From: Mycobacterium tilburgii
GTDB taxonomy: Bacteria > Actinomycetota > Actinomycetes > Mycobacteriales > Mycobacteriaceae
Length of the DNA stretch: 64,000 nt
NCBI RefSeq assembly: GCF_902168065.1
Contig: NZ_LR655692.1
Location: 1 to 64,000, forward strand
Reading direction: 5' to 3'
Both the position numbers and the translations under genes were made by a program. The notes beneath the pieces are model-generated. The model made no database searches and was not told the DNA's origin. It worked only from the letters and a program-made list of their open reading frames with translations. Positions within the stretch are counted from its first letter, which is position 1. Every line of letters starts with the position of its first letter. Positions 38,491 to 48,723 of the stretch are shown here, piece after piece.

Positions 38491-39189
38491 ATGCGGTACT
38501 TCGCCTTATTGATCAGCAGCGAGCAGAACCACACGCCCAAGGACCCGCCGGCCGCGATGCAGGCATGGCGGGATTTCCACGCCAAGCCGGTTCGGCGATC
38601 AAAGCCGGTGACGCGCTGGCGCCCGCGGCCGACGCGGTGGTCATCACCGGCGGGCCGAACGCGCCCGTGGTCACCGACGGCCCCTTCGCCGAGGCAGCCG
38701 AGGTGGCGTGCGGCTACTACCTGTTGAAAGCCGAGAACCTCGACGAAGCGCTGGCTCTGGCGCGCGACATCCCGGTAGGCCGCGTTCGGCGCGGTGGAAC
38801 TGTGGCCGGAGGTCCGCTCGATCGAGCCGTCGCGCCCCCTCACCGGCAACGACTGGCTCGCGCTCCTGCTGGAACCACCCGAATCCGCGCACACGCCGGG
38901 CACCCCGGAGTGGGAGGCGGTCGCGGCCAAGCACGCCGACCTGCACGCGGCCGCCGGTGACCGCGTGATCGGCGGGGCCGCCCTGCACGATCGGTCCACC
39001 GCGACAGCCGTCCGGGTGCGCGACGGCGAGGTGCTAGTCACCGACGGACCGTACGTGGAAAGCGCCGAAATCGCGACCGGCATCTACCTGCTCGACGCCG
39101 CGGACCGCGACGAGGCCGTCAAGATCGCGTCGATGATCCCCGCCTCCACGGTGCAGCTGCGGCGACTCGCAGGAGTCTCGGGACTTTAA
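38491..39189 (+). pseudogene. double YCII (DGPF)-domain protein, frameshifted
   Basis: The ATG at 38491 follows CTGGAGG. MRYFALLISSEQNHTPKDPP starts a YCII domain; a shift near 38590 leads to GSAIKAGDALAPAADAVVIT, with the DGPF signature (VVTDGPFAEAAEVACGYYLL). A second shift near 38785 leads to a second domain (WLALLLEPPESAHTPG, then VLVTDGPYVESAEIATGIYL). YCII proteins often sit next to ECF sigma factors, and one follows 8 bases later. No equivalent lies here in M. tuberculosis, so this is an accessory insertion between mmaA4 and rplA. Confidence 0.8.
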
Positions 39190-39196
39190 CCACCCG

Positions 39197-39930
39197 ATGA
39201 CCGACCTGGACGGCGTCTTACGCCGGGAATGGGGCCCGGCGGTCGCCGCGCTCGCGGTGGTCCGGCGACCTGACCGTCGCCAAGGACGCCGTCCAGGAGG
39301 CCTGCGCCGAGGCACAGCGCAACTGGCCCCGCGACGGGGTGCCCGACCGCCCCGGCGGGTGGCTGACGACCGTCGCGCGCAACCGCGCCCGGGACCAGCT
39401 GCGCCGTGAATCCGTCCCGTCCCGGAAAGGAATTGGCCGCTTTCGTGGACGAGATCAGGGCCCGTACCGATCGCATCCGGTGCACGACGACGAGCTGCGG
39501 ATGATGTTCGCGTGTGCGCACCCGGCACTGGACCGGCAATCGCAACTGGCGCTGACGTTGCGACTGGTGTCCGGTTTGACCGTCGCCAAGATCGCGCGTG
39601 CCCTGCTGCAGACCGAGACGGCCATCGGTCAGCGAATTACGCGCGCCAAGAACAGATTCGCCATGCCAACATTCCGCTGCGGGAGCCGCCGGCGGAGCTG
39701 TTGGCCGAGCGCACACCGCATGTATTGGGTTGCATCTACTAAGTTTTCACCGAGGGCTATTGGTCGACCGTGGTCCCGTCGGCGATACGCGACGAACTGT
39801 GCGACGAAGGCGTCGCGACCCTGCGGGCCGACCTGCTGCGGCGCAGGCCAGCGCGGCGAAGCCCTCACCTGGTACTGAACGGCATTGGGGCCGTACCGAT
39901 ATTGGGCTAGTACGCCCGACAAGTCGACGC
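39197..39930 (+). pseudogene. ECF sigma factor (YCII-associated type), truncated and frameshifted
   Basis: The start MTDLDGVLRREWGPAVAALA is followed after a shift near 39262 by the sigma-2 region (LTVAKDAVQEACAEAQRNWP, RPGGWLTTVARNRARDQLRR). Then, in another frame, region 4 appears (HDDELRMMFACAHPALDRQ, ALTLRLVSGLTVAKIARALL, TETAIGQRITRAKNR). The tail (LLAERTPHVLGCIYLVFTEG-like) is in a further frame and breaks off near 39930, about 150 residues before the usual end. Such sigma factors with SnoaL- or TPR-like tails pair with DGPF proteins. Confidence 0.78.
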
Positions 39931-39944
39931 TGGGCGCCGGTTCG

Positions 39945-40652
39945 CTACTCCTCCGTGAAGTTGCGGGTGACGGACGGGTCGACCGGGATGCCCGGACCCG
40001 TGGTCGTCGACACGGTGACCTTCTTCAGGTAACGGCCCTTGGAAGAGGATGGCTTGAGCCGCATCACCTCGTCGATCGCGGCCCCGTAGTTCTCCGTGAG
40101 GTTCTTCTCGTTAAACGACGCCTTGCCGATCACGAAGTGCAGATTGGCCTGCTTGTCGACGCGGAAGTTGATCTTGCCGCCCCTGATGTCGGAAACGGCC
40201 TTGGCCACGTCGGCGGTCACGGTGCCGGTCTTGGGGTTGGGCATCAGGCCGCGGGGACCCAGCACACGCGCGATACGACCGACCTTGGCCATTTGGTCGG
40301 GCGTCGCGATCGCGGCATCGAACTCCAGCCAGCCGCCCTGGATCTTCTCGATCAGATCGTCGCTGCCGACGATGTCGGCGCCGGCGGCCTGCGCCTGCTC
40401 GGCCTTGTCAGCGACGGCGAACACCGCGACGCGGGCCGTCTTGCCGGTGCCGTGCGGCAGATTGACCGTGCCGCGGACCATCTGGTCGGCCTTGCGCGGG
40501 TCGACACCCAGCCGAATCGCCACCTCGACGGTCGCGTCCTGCTTGGCCGACGCGGTCTCCTTGGCAAGCCTGGCCGCCTCGAGCGGGCTGTACAGGTTGT
40601 TGCGGTCCACCTTCTCCGCGGCGGCGCGGTATACCTTGCTGGTCTTGCTCAC
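39945..40652 (-). CDS. rplA: 50S ribosomal protein L1
   Basis: This intact protein of 235 residues forms the L1 stalk near the tRNA exit site. Start GTG 40652 ([19 protein letters not shown]), core [20 protein letters not shown], end [12 protein letters not shown]. Upstream in-frame ATG-like codons do not fit the family. It follows rplK by 61 bases in the nusG-rplK-rplA order. Confidence 0.97.
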   Translation of the reverse strand: MSKTSKVYRAAAEKVDRNNLYSPLEAARLAKETASAKQDATVEVAIRLGVDPRKADQMVRGTVNLPHGTGKTARVAVFAVADKAEQAQAAGADIVGSDDLIEKIQGGWLEFDAAIATPDQMAKVGRIARVLGPRGLMPNPKTGTVTADVAKAVSDIRGGKINFRVDKQANLHFVIGKASFNEKNLTENYGAAIDEVMRLKPSSSKGRYLKKVTVSTTTGPGIPVDPSVTRNFTEE

Positions 40653-40713
40653 TTGCTCATCCAATCTGATGTTGGGTCGTAGTTCCGAAGCTGGCCCTCC
40701 CACGGTTAGGGGC

Positions 40714-41142
40714 CTATTCGACGTTGATGCCCATCGACCGGGCGGTACCGGCGATGATCTTGGCGGCGGCGTCGATGTCGTTGCTGTTGAGGTCGGTCTT
40801 CTTGGTCTCGGCGATCTCGCGCACCTGGTCCCAGGTCACCTTGGCGACCTTGGTCTTGTGCGGCTCGGCCGAACCCTTGCCCACCCCGGCAGCCTTGAGC
40901 AGCAGCTTGGCGGCCGGCGGCGTCTTGAGGGCGAACGTGAAGCTGCGGTCCTCGTAGACCGTGATCTCCACCGGGATGACATTGCCGCGCTGGTTTTCCG
41001 TCGCAGCGTTGTACGCCTTGCAGAACTCCATGATGTTGACGCCGTGCTGACCGAGCGCGGGTCCCACCGGCGGAGCCGGGTTGGCCTGTCCCGCCACGAT
41101 TTGGAGCTTGATCAGCCCGGCGACCTTCTTCTTCGGGGCCAT
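40714..41142 (-). CDS. rplK: 50S ribosomal protein L11
   Basis: This intact protein of 142 residues is part of the GTPase-associated centre. Start [20 protein letters not shown]; Pro-rich [20 protein letters not shown] loop; end [11 protein letters not shown]. It is separated from nusG by 19 bases. Confidence 0.98.
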   Translation of the reverse strand: MAPKKKVAGLIKLQIVAGQANPAPPVGPALGQHGVNIMEFCKAYNAATENQRGNVIPVEITVYEDRSFTFALKTPPAAKLLLKAAGVGKGSAEPHKTKVAKVTWDQVREIAETKKTDLNSNDIDAAAKIIAGTARSMGINVE

Positions 41143-41161
41143 GAGATTCCTACGTTCCTTC

Positions 41162-41962
<801 letters not shown>

Positions 41963-41979
41963 CTATATGCTTACGAAGC

Positions 41980-42438
41980 TCAGCCGAACACCAGCAGTGC
42001 CAGCTTGGTCAGGCCGAAATCAGACAGGCCTACCAGCGCCACCATGAAGGCGAGAAACACCAGCACCACCGAGGTGTAGGTGAGCATCTGCTTGCGGTTC
42101 GGCCAGATCACCTTCCACATCTCCGCAACGACCTGCTTGAGGTAGTTGAAGACGAAAACGAAAGGATTTGCCGTCCCGTCCCCAGGCTTCTTCGGCTTCT
42201 TGATCTTTTTGTCGGTCTTCTTGGCCGAGGATGTCTTCGTGGCCTCCGCGGCGGTCTCGACCTCATCCGCAGAGGCCACGTCGTCGGTTTCGACCACGCG
42301 CTGCCGGGACCGCTTACCGGTCGGGCGCTGCGGTTTGGTCACCACGCCCGTTCGACCGCCGCTCGCACGGGCCTCGGTGTCGCCGTCGTCGCGTGCAGCG
42401 TCGTTGGCAGCACCGATACCGGGGCCTTCGTCGCTCAC
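41980..42438 (-). CDS. secE: preprotein translocase subunit SecE
   Basis: This intact protein of 152 residues has a long charged cytoplasmic start ([16 protein letters not shown]), then [20 protein letters not shown] and one membrane segment ([20 protein letters not shown]) at the end. SecE clamps the SecYEG channel. GTG start, 32 bases before nusG. Confidence 0.95.
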   Translation of the reverse strand: MSDEGPGIGAANDAARDDGDTEARASGGRTGVVTKPQRPTGKRSRQRVVETDDVASADEVETAAEATKTSSAKKTDKKIKKPKKPGDGTANPFVFVFNYLKQVVAEMWKVIWPNRKQMLTYTSVVLVFLAFMVALVGLSDFGLTKLALLVFG

Positions 42439-42584
42439 CGCATGCTCCTTTGTTTGCTAGCTATCACACGATCCGTGCCGAGCTGATCGGACACCCGGTT
42501 CAGTGTCCAGCATGGCACGTCTCGCAAAATCCGACTCCTCCTCATGCCGTTCCGGCTGCATCGTCGTCGAACGTCGCGTTGTTG

Positions 42585-42657
<73 letters not shown>

Positions 42658-42808
42658 TCGCGGTTGGCAGGCCAACCTGCGCTTAGCTACCCGGGGCCTA
42701 CATGACACACGCGCTCCCCGTTCGGTGATCCGAACCTAACGGACAGCGCACTGTAATGGGAAAACCCCGAGGTCCGAGTGTACATCGGCACGGGAGCCAG
42801 ATACTAAA

Positions 42809-43321
42809 TTACGCGGTTCTGACGACCTGCCCCGATTCGTAGTCCCATCTGAGCTTGATGGAATCGTCATCCGTTTCTTCCCGATATTGCCCCACCAACG
42901 TGGTGTAGGCCTCTATCACGACCTCGCCGTCGTCGTTGGTGCAGATGTTCTTGGTGACGACGATGTCGGCGCCGAACCGCTCGACGACGGACTCGATGTC
43001 CATACGCCCCCACAGCTTGTCGCCTGCCTTGATCGGCTTGTAGAACACGAAACGTTGCTCGACCTGGACGATCACCAGGTTTTCCATGCCCAAGTCGACG
43101 TTGCGGAAGAAGTCCAGCTGCACGTACTTGGCGAAGATCGTGACCAAGGTCGGCGGCGCGATGATGGCGTCATAGCCCAGCTCGGCCGCCGCGGCCTCAT
43201 CGTAGTGTGCGGGATGCTCGCATTTGATGGCCCGCGCGAACTCGCGCAACTGCTCCCGGCCCACTACGAAATAGTCCGGATACCGCCAGACCATGCCGCG
43301 GATATCGGTCTTGAGCGCCAT
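42809..43321 (-). CDS. hadC: (3R)-hydroxyacyl-ACP dehydratase subunit HadC
   Basis: This intact protein of 170 residues is the substrate-binding partner of HadB in the late FAS-II elongation of mycolic acids. Family segments: TDIRGMVWRYPDYFVVGREQ, ELGYDAIIAPPTLVTIFAKY, QVEQRFVFYKPIKAGDKLWG. It lies 3 bases after hadB. No damage. Confidence 0.95.
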   Translation of the reverse strand: MALKTDIRGMVWRYPDYFVVGREQLREFARAIKCEHPAHYDEAAAAELGYDAIIAPPTLVTIFAKYVQLDFFRNVDLGMENLVIVQVEQRFVFYKPIKAGDKLWGRMDIESVVERFGADIVVTKNICTNDDGEVVIEAYTTLVGQYREETDDDSIKLRWDYESGQVVRTA

Positions 43322-43324
43322 GAG

Positions 43325-43753
43325 CTACGCCAATTTGGCCGAAGCGATGGCCCGCCCGAAGATTTTTTTGCCGCCGGTGGTCGCGGTGAGGGCGATGGTC
43401 ACCGACTTGGTCTCGGGATCCATCGACTTCACGCGGCCGCTGAACACCAGCTCCGCACCCGTGCCATCATTGGGCACCGGCACCACGGCGGTGAACCGCA
43501 CGTTGTACTCGGTGACCGCGCCGGGGTCGCCGATCCACGAGGTGACATAGCCGCCGCCGATGCCCATCGTCAGCATGCCGTGGGCGATCGCGGTGTCCAG
43601 CCCGACGACCTTGGCGATGTCGTCGTCCCAGTGAATGGGGTTCAAATCGCCGGACACTCCCGCGTAGTTGACCAGGTCCTGGCGCGTCAGCGGGTAGATC
43701 TTCTCCGGAAGCTGGTCACCCACCTTCACCGAGCTGAACTCACGAAGTGGCAT
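43325..43753 (-). CDS. hadB: (3R)-hydroxyacyl-ACP dehydratase catalytic subunit HadB
   Basis: This intact protein of 142 residues is the hot-dog-fold catalytic subunit, with Asp36 and His41 in GDLNPIHWDDDIAKVVG and the hydratase loop AIAHGMLTMGIGGGYVTSW. I chose ATG 43753 (MPLREFSSVKVGDQLPEK), which overlaps the hadA end by 14 bases and suggests coupled translation. HadB pairs with HadA or HadC. Confidence 0.96.
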   Translation of the reverse strand: MPLREFSSVKVGDQLPEKIYPLTRQDLVNYAGVSGDLNPIHWDDDIAKVVGLDTAIAHGMLTMGIGGGYVTSWIGDPGAVTEYNVRFTAVVPVPNDGTGAELVFSGRVKSMDPETKSVTIALTATTGGKKIFGRAIASAKLA

Positions 43754-44219
43754 CAGAAAATCCCTCTTCTCCATCCTCGCCGGCACGGCCCGCCAGGGTC
43801 GTGTAGGTCTCCTGCACGATGTCACCTGCTTCGTCGGTGATCACGTTCTTGGTCACGATGATTTGATTGCCGTGCGAAACACGCATGGAGTCGACGTACA
43901 CGTCGCAATAGAGGCGGTCACCGGCCTTCAGGGGTTTGAAGTACTTCAGCACCTGGTCGACCTGAACGATCTGCGCGTCGTGCACCGCGATTTTGGCGCT
44001 TTTGAAGAATGCCGACTGCGCCTTGTAGCCGAACACGCAGCAAAACGTCAACGGGGCCAGCAACCCCTTGTACCCGAGCTCGGCGGCGGCCTCCTCCTCG
44101 TGATACGAGGGATCGTCGTTTTGGACGGCGGTCGCGTACTCCCGGATCTTTTCCCGCTCCACCTCGTAATAGTCGGGATAGCGGTAGTGCATCCCGACGA
44201 TGTCTTTCGTCAACGGCAC
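43740..44219 (-). CDS. hadA: (3R)-hydroxyacyl-ACP dehydratase subunit HadA
   Basis: This intact protein of 159 residues is the substrate-holding partner of HadB in earlier FAS-II rounds and is the target linked to thiacetazone and isoxyl. Segments: DIVGMHYRYPDYYEVEREKI, ELGYKGLLAPLTFCCVFGYK, QVDQVLKYFKPLKAGDRLYC. The Cys in TFCCVF corresponds to the Cys61 region of known HadA. GTG 44219 (MPLTKDIVG) fits the family start. It follows rpmG by 47 bases. Confidence 0.94.
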   Translation of the reverse strand: MPLTKDIVGMHYRYPDYYEVEREKIREYATAVQNDDPSYHEEEAAAELGYKGLLAPLTFCCVFGYKAQSAFFKSAKIAVHDAQIVQVDQVLKYFKPLKAGDRLYCDVYVDSMRVSHGNQIIVTKNVITDEAGDIVQETYTTLAGRAGEDGEEGFSDATS

Positions 44220-44266
44220 GGCTTCAGAACCTACCTGGTCAATATGGTCGAATCGGTCGGAGCTGA

Positions 44267-44434
44267 CTAGCGCGTCTCGCGATGCGCCTGGTGTTGGCCG
44301 CAGTTCGGGCAGAACTTCTTCAGCTCCAGCCGGTCCGGATCGTTGCGGCGGTTCTTCTTGGTGATGTAGTTGCGGTGTTTGCACACCTCACAGGCCAAAG
44401 TGACCTTTGGCCGCACATCGGTACTGGAAGCCAT
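44267..44434 (-). CDS. rpmG: 50S ribosomal protein L33, zinc-ribbon type
   Basis: This intact protein of 55 residues starts [20 protein letters not shown] and ends [15 protein letters not shown]. Both CxxC pairs are present, so this is the zinc-containing form (RpmG2 position in M. tuberculosis). ATG 44434 is preceded by GAGAG. It lies between tRNA-Met and hadA. Confidence 0.93.
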   Translation of the reverse strand: MASSTDVRPKVTLACEVCKHRNYITKKNRRNDPDRLELKKFCPNCGQHQAHRETR

Positions 44435-44476
44435 GTCTATTCTCTCTCACGATGCACATTGCACATTAGTGTGTTG

Positions 44477-44550
<74 letters not shown>

Positions 44551-44586
44551 TCTGGCACGCGCCGTCCGCCTGCTCGGCGTCCGCCG

Positions 44587-44659
44587 AGCCCCCTAACGGA
44601 ATCGAACCGTTGACCTTTTCCTTACCATGGAAACGCTCTACCGACTGAGCTAAGGGGGC
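44587..44659 (-). tRNA. tRNA-Thr (GGT)
   Basis: A full cloverleaf on the minus strand: acceptor GCCCCCT with AGGGGGC, anticodon stem TTTCC/GGAAA with loop ATGGTAA giving GGT, T arm GGTTCGATTCC. It is 36 bases upstream of tRNA-Met in the same direction. Confidence 0.96.
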
Positions 44660-44733
44660 TTGGAACCCGTAGCGATCAGTCTTGCCTCGGGCTTAAAAGA
44701 GGGTACAGTGCCACGCGTGGCGGCACCAAACCG

Positions 44734-44946
44734 TCACCCCGGGCCGCCGTTTCGGTGCCGCTGCCACGCGCCGAGGTCGCTGAACTCGTCGTAGATGTCC
44801 TCTTGTTCGCCTTCCGCGGCCCCGGGGCCGTCGACCAGCGTGCGCAGCGCGAGATGGACGGCCTCGCGCGCGTCAGCCAGGTGATACCGACGGATTGCCT
44901 CTTGGACCAGATCGTCGTCGATCTCGATCTCGACTTTTTTCAGCAT
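44734..44946 (-). CDS. VapB-type antitoxin, without visible toxin partner
   Basis: This protein of 70 residues starts MLKKVEIEIDDDLVQEAIRR and continues YHLADAREAVHLALRTLVDG, a ribbon-helix-helix DNA-binding part of the VapB family. An acidic tail follows (EDIYDEFSDLGAWQR) of the sort that wraps a VapC toxin. No PIN-domain toxin frame lies on either side: tRNA-Thr is downstream and an MBL-fold gene is divergent. A similar lone gene sits here in M. tuberculosis. ATG 44946 is preferred over 45045. Confidence 0.75.
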   Translation of the reverse strand: MLKKVEIEIDDDLVQEAIRRYHLADAREAVHLALRTLVDGPGAAEGEQEDIYDEFSDLGAWQRHRNGGPG

Positions 44947-45056
44947 GGACAAACAATACCCGCGGCAAACCCGCTCAATCGTTCCGAAAAGCGCGGTTGA
45001 CGGGCCGAAACACGCCCACGAATGTGGGCCACCCACTCGGGTCATAGGCTGTTCGG

Positions 45057-45779
45057 GTGCCAGACTCGTCAGCGGACCGGCTGTATTTCCGTCAATTGCT
45101 CGCCGGACGTGATTTCGCCGTCGGCGACCCGTTCGCGACCCAGATGCGCAATTTCGCCTACCTGATCGGCGATCGGCAGACCGGGGACTGCGTGGTGGTC
45201 GACCCGGCGTATGCCGCCGGAGAACTCGTCGACATCCTCGAGGCGTACGGCATGCACCCGTCCGGCGTCCTGGTCACCCATTATCACGCCGACCACGTGG
45301 GCGGTTCGATGATGGGCTTCGAACTCAACGGTCTGGCCGAGCTGTTGGAGCGGGTCAGCGTACCGGTGCATGTGAATACCCATGAAGCACTTTGGGTTTC
45401 GCGAGTTACCGGAATCGCGATCGCCGATCTGACCGCCCACGAGCACGGCGACAAGCTCGGCATCGGCGACATCGAGATCGAGCTGCTGCACACACCCGGT
45501 CACACGCCGGGCAGCCAGTGCTTCCTGCTGGACGGGCAGCTGGTCGCCGGTGACACCCTGTTCCTGGAGGGCTGCGGGCGCACCGACTTTCCCGGAGGTG
45601 ACTCCGACGAGATGTACCGCAGTCTGGCGCAGCTGGCCGCGCTGCCCGGGGATCCGACGGTATTTCCCGGGCATTGGTATTCCATCGAACCGAGCGCACC
45701 GCTGGCCGAGGTCAAGCGCTCCAACTATGTGTATCGGGCCACAAATATCGACCAGTGGCGAATGTTGATGGGCGGCTGA
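45057..45779 (+). CDS. metallo-beta-lactamase-fold hydrolase (glyoxalase II-like, Rv0634c)
   Basis: This intact protein of 240 residues has the binuclear zinc motif THYHADHVGG near residue 77, a second His in LLHTPGHTPGSQC, Asp in VAGDTLFLEGCGRTDFPGG and the last His in VFPGHWYS. Such enzymes hydrolyse thioesters (hydroxyacylglutathione or mycothiol-linked substrates) or act as persulfide dioxygenases; the exact substrate is open. GTG start without a strong ribosome-binding site. Confidence 0.88.
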   Translation: MPDSSADRLYFRQLLAGRDFAVGDPFATQMRNFAYLIGDRQTGDCVVVDPAYAAGELVDILEAYGMHPSGVLVTHYHADHVGGSMMGFELNGLAELLERVSVPVHVNTHEALWVSRVTGIAIADLTAHEHGDKLGIGDIEIELLHTPGHTPGSQCFLLDGQLVAGDTLFLEGCGRTDFPGGDSDEMYRSLAQLAALPGDPTVFPGHWYSIEPSAPLAEVKRSNYVYRATNIDQWRMLMGG

Positions 45780-45969
45780 CGGACTGCGTGGGCTTCCCTC
45801 ACACGGGAGTCATTGCGCTTCGGCACCCGTGCCAGCAGAATCTCGGGTGCACATCGCTGCCATATGAGCGGAGGGGTGGAGTCACATGGGTTCAACGGGG
45901 TGGATACAAGGCACTTAGCACGGGTTCACCAACCTTGAGTCCAGCACCTGGTTAGCATGGGCCGCGATC

Positions 45970-46717
45970 ATGCTCGGCATCGTCGCCCTGATCGTAATCA
46001 ACCACCAGCTCAGCCGCGGCCGGCGATTGGCCGCCGAGCAGACTCGCCCGCACGTCGGCGTGCAGATGGAACCGCATGCCGCCGAATGGCACGTGATCGA
46101 GCTGGTGGTCCGGAATTTCTGTCAGACCGCCGCCAACTACATTCGTTTTTCTTTCGCGAGTCCGTCGACGGTGGCCGAATACGAGAATTCCCGACGGCTA
46201 CGCCGAAGTCGTGGAACTGCGATTGCCCAGCGAAATACCGGTACTCGTGCCCGGGCAGGAGTGGCGTCTGATCTGGGATTCGGCGCTTGACCCCGCCGAG
46301 ATCGGCGCGGCCATCGAGTCTCGCTTCACCGGGTCGGTGACCTACTTCGACCGCCCCGACAAGCCGCGCGGCTGGCGGTTCTGGCAGCGCGAGCGGCCGC
46401 AGTTGCACACCGACGTCGTGCTGGACTGGGACGCCCTGCCGCCGGTTCAGCGGATCGAGTTGATGACCACGCACGACCTCGCCAAGCGGGAGAAGCAGAA
46501 GCTGGAACTGGTCCACGGCCTGCTGATCTACTTCCACTACGCCAGCAATGAAACGCGCGCCGACGTGTTCCGCAGCGAGATCGAACGAATCAACAACGCG
46601 GTGCGCGAAACTCGGGATCGCTGGCGCGTTCGGCAACAAGATGCGCCGACCGACGTCGGCCTGCGCTGGGGCGGCACCAGCAAAGATCCCGCCGGTCACC
46701 ACGTCCAGCAGGCGTAA
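45970..46717 (+). pseudogene. membrane-anchored hypothetical protein, frameshifted
   Basis: The first frame has one membrane segment (MLGIVALIVINHQLSRGRRL) and a soluble start (PHVGVQMEPHAAEWHVIELV) to about 46195. One base shift then moves the rest to the next frame (YAEVVELRLPSEIPVLVPGQ, EIGAAIESRFTGSVTYFDRP, ending DPAGHHVQQA). Both halves look fully coding, so the gene was about 248 residues. I do not recognise the family; it resembles a bitopic protein with an extracytoplasmic or cytoplasmic beta-domain and a helical tail. Confidence 0.7.
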
Positions 46718-46801
46718 CCGGCGCGGTACGGCCGGCCCCGCGGGGTGGCGGTTGGTCGATCTGATTCAATCGACTTCGCTGCCCGTCGCGAAGGAGTAAC
46801 C

Positions 46802-47497
46802 ATGAGCGGTCCGGTCACCTACAGCCGCAAGGATGCGATCGCGGTCATCAGGATGGACGACGGCAAAGTCAACGCGCTGGGCCCCACCATGCAGGCCGCC
46901 CTCAATGAGGCCATCGACCAGGCCGACGGCGACGACGTCGGCGCGCTGGTGCTCACCGGCAACGACCGGGTGTTCAGTGGCGGATTCGACCTGAAGATCC
47001 TGACTTCCGGCAAGGTGCAGCCCGCGATCGACATGCTACGGGGCGGCTTCAAGTTGTCGTATCGGCTGTTGTCCTACCCGAAACCGGTGGTGATCGCCTG
47101 CACCGGGCACGCCATAGCGATGGGGTCGTTCCTGTTGTCCTCCGGCGATCACCGGGTGGCCGCCCACGCCTACAACATTCAGGCCAACGAGGTGGCGATC
47201 GGCATGACCATCCCGTATGCAGCCCTGGAGATCATGAAGCTGCGGCTGACGCCGTCGGCGTATCAGCAGGCCACCGGGCTGGCCAAGGCGTTCTTCGGCG
47301 AAACCGCCCTTGCCGCAGGGTTTGTCGACGAGATCGTGCTGCCGGAGGTGGTGGTCAGTCGCGCCGAGGAGGCCGCGCAGGAATTCGCCGGCCTACACCA
47401 GAACGCGCACGCCGCAACGAAATTGCGCGCCCGCGCCGACACCCTCAAGGCGCTGCGCGCCGGAATCGACGGCATCGAAGCCGAATTTGGCCTGTAA
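46802..47497 (+). CDS. echA3: enoyl-CoA hydratase/isomerase EchA3
   Basis: This intact crotonase-fold protein of 231 residues has GNDRVFSGGFDLKILTSG (oxyanion loop) and CTGHAIAMGSFLLSSGDHRV. The Glu-rich catalytic positions of classical hydratases are not obvious, so it may be a divergent isomerase. ATG 46802 follows GAAGGAG. In M. tuberculosis recC, recB and recD lie next to it; none is present here. Confidence 0.9.
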   Translation: MSGPVTYSRKDAIAVIRMDDGKVNALGPTMQAALNEAIDQADGDDVGALVLTGNDRVFSGGFDLKILTSGKVQPAIDMLRGGFKLSYRLLSYPKPVVIACTGHAIAMGSFLLSSGDHRVAAHAYNIQANEVAIGMTIPYAALEIMKLRLTPSAYQQATGLAKAFFGETALAAGFVDEIVLPEVVVSRAEEAAQEFAGLHQNAHAATKLRARADTLKALRAGIDGIEAEFGL

Positions 47498-47548
47498 GGA
47501 GGAGGCGACGACCGTAGCCGCCCGTCACTTCACCTTGCGTCGCCGGCG

Positions 47549-47760
47549 TCAAACGGCCCAGCGGAACCGCTTGAGATACGTCGACCAATTCCAGGTCGCC
47601 AGGAAGTCCTGCGCGGCCTGATGACACTTTTCGTACAGCGCCTCAAGGCGGTCGGCACCGATATCGAAGTCGAGGACACCCACATCGGTCGACTCCACCG
47701 CGATCGCCCGGGTGGCGACCCACGGCTGGTTGAGGTGGGTCTGCGGAAACCCAATCGTAG
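47549..47760 (-). pseudogene. patatin-like phospholipase, C-terminal fragment
   Basis: The frame reads TRAIAVESTDVGVLDFDIGA, then LEALYEKCHQAAQDFLATWN and WSTYLKRFR, the usual end of bacterial patatin-like phospholipases (the TGDVGxxDFD segment and the Trp-Asn end). The catalytic GxSxG and Asp are absent. It begins exactly where the decayed cyanase ends, so a deletion probably joined the two. Confidence 0.6.
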
Positions 47761-48189
47761 GCAAGGTATTTGCCGTCGAAGGTTACGACGACGCGGTCGC
47801 CCGACGGGTGCGGCTTCTTCTGTAGGTCGACGCTGAAGTTGATCGCACTCATGATGCCGTCGCCGAATTGCTCGTGGATCAGTTCTTTGATGGCGCCCCC
47901 GTACACCTTGCCGCGCCTCGTAAAAGCGGTAAATGGTCGGGTCGGTAGGCACCGCGGTGGGAAGGCCCCCGCGCATCGGCAGTGCGGCCAGCACCGGCAC
48001 CACGGACTGGTCCAGACCGAGCCTTTCGACCAGCTGCTTGCCCAGTTCCGGCGGAATCGGGTGCTGCCCCAGCAACGCCGAGGTGGTCCACATCACCGGA
48101 CGGTCGATGGCGTCGGCCAGCTCCTGCCAGGTGAGGCCACGCGTCAGGCGCGCAACGACGATCTGTTCGGTGATCTCGTTTCTGTTCAT
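47760..48189 (-). pseudogene. cynS: cyanate hydratase (cyanase), frameshifted
   Basis: From 48189 MNRNEITEQIVVARLTRGLT, TTSALLGQHPIPPELGKQLV and VPTDPTIYRFYEARQ match CynS. One base shift near 47915 changes the frame, and the catalytic block follows in it: VYGGAIKELIHEQFGDGIMS (Arg/Glu site) then AINFSVDLQKK and VVVTFDGKYL. Cyanase turns cyanate and bicarbonate into ammonia and CO2. Apart from the shift all 145 or so residues are recognisable, so the loss is recent. Confidence 0.88.
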
Positions 48190-48524
48190 GGGTCAAGCAT
48201 GCGGCATCCGACCTGCGTCGGCCCTGCCACCGTGACAAGACGCGTTGTAACCCGCTCCTCAGCCGGGGCCCGTCGCCACCGGCCGTGGTGGACGCCCACG
48301 TCGAACGGCCGGCGGTCCGGCTTGCGGATCGGTGTCAGCGGACGTTCGGCCGGATAGCCGACGCCGAGCATGAAGGCGACCAGGTGGTCGTCCGGCACCC
48401 CGAGGATGGCGCGTGCCTTCTCCTGATCGCCCACCGAGGAGTGCCCGGTGCCGATGCCGAGGTCGGTGGCGGCGAGCGTTCGGTGATGTACCAGCTTGTC
48501 GTTCTCGGTTCTGGCCATGTTCAC
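48186..48524 (-). pseudogene. nitroreductase-family protein, C-terminal remnant
   Basis: The frame carries TLAATDLGIGTGHSSVGDQE and RAILGVPDDHLVAFMLGVGY, then PAERPLTPIRKPDRRPFDVG, a clear nitroreductase C-terminal part (flavin-binding GxGxx block and tail). The N-terminal half with the FMN loop is missing and the proper stop is lost, the frame running on to 48186. The 200 bases between here and the next gene (48525-48723) show nothing else. Confidence 0.7.
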
Positions 48525-48723
48525 TTCCTCCCGGTCGGCACCCTTCGTGGGCGACCTTACGGGAGCGAGCTGTCCGCCGCTGTGTCTGCCGGCCGCGCAC
48601 TTGCGAGGTTCCGGCCGCAGGTAAACAACCTCTCCGGCAGGTCATGCCCCCTACCCGGCGGTATCCGGTTAAGTTGTCGGCGGGCCGCTAACCGCGCGGC
48701 CGCGACCCGGAGGATCTGTTCGC

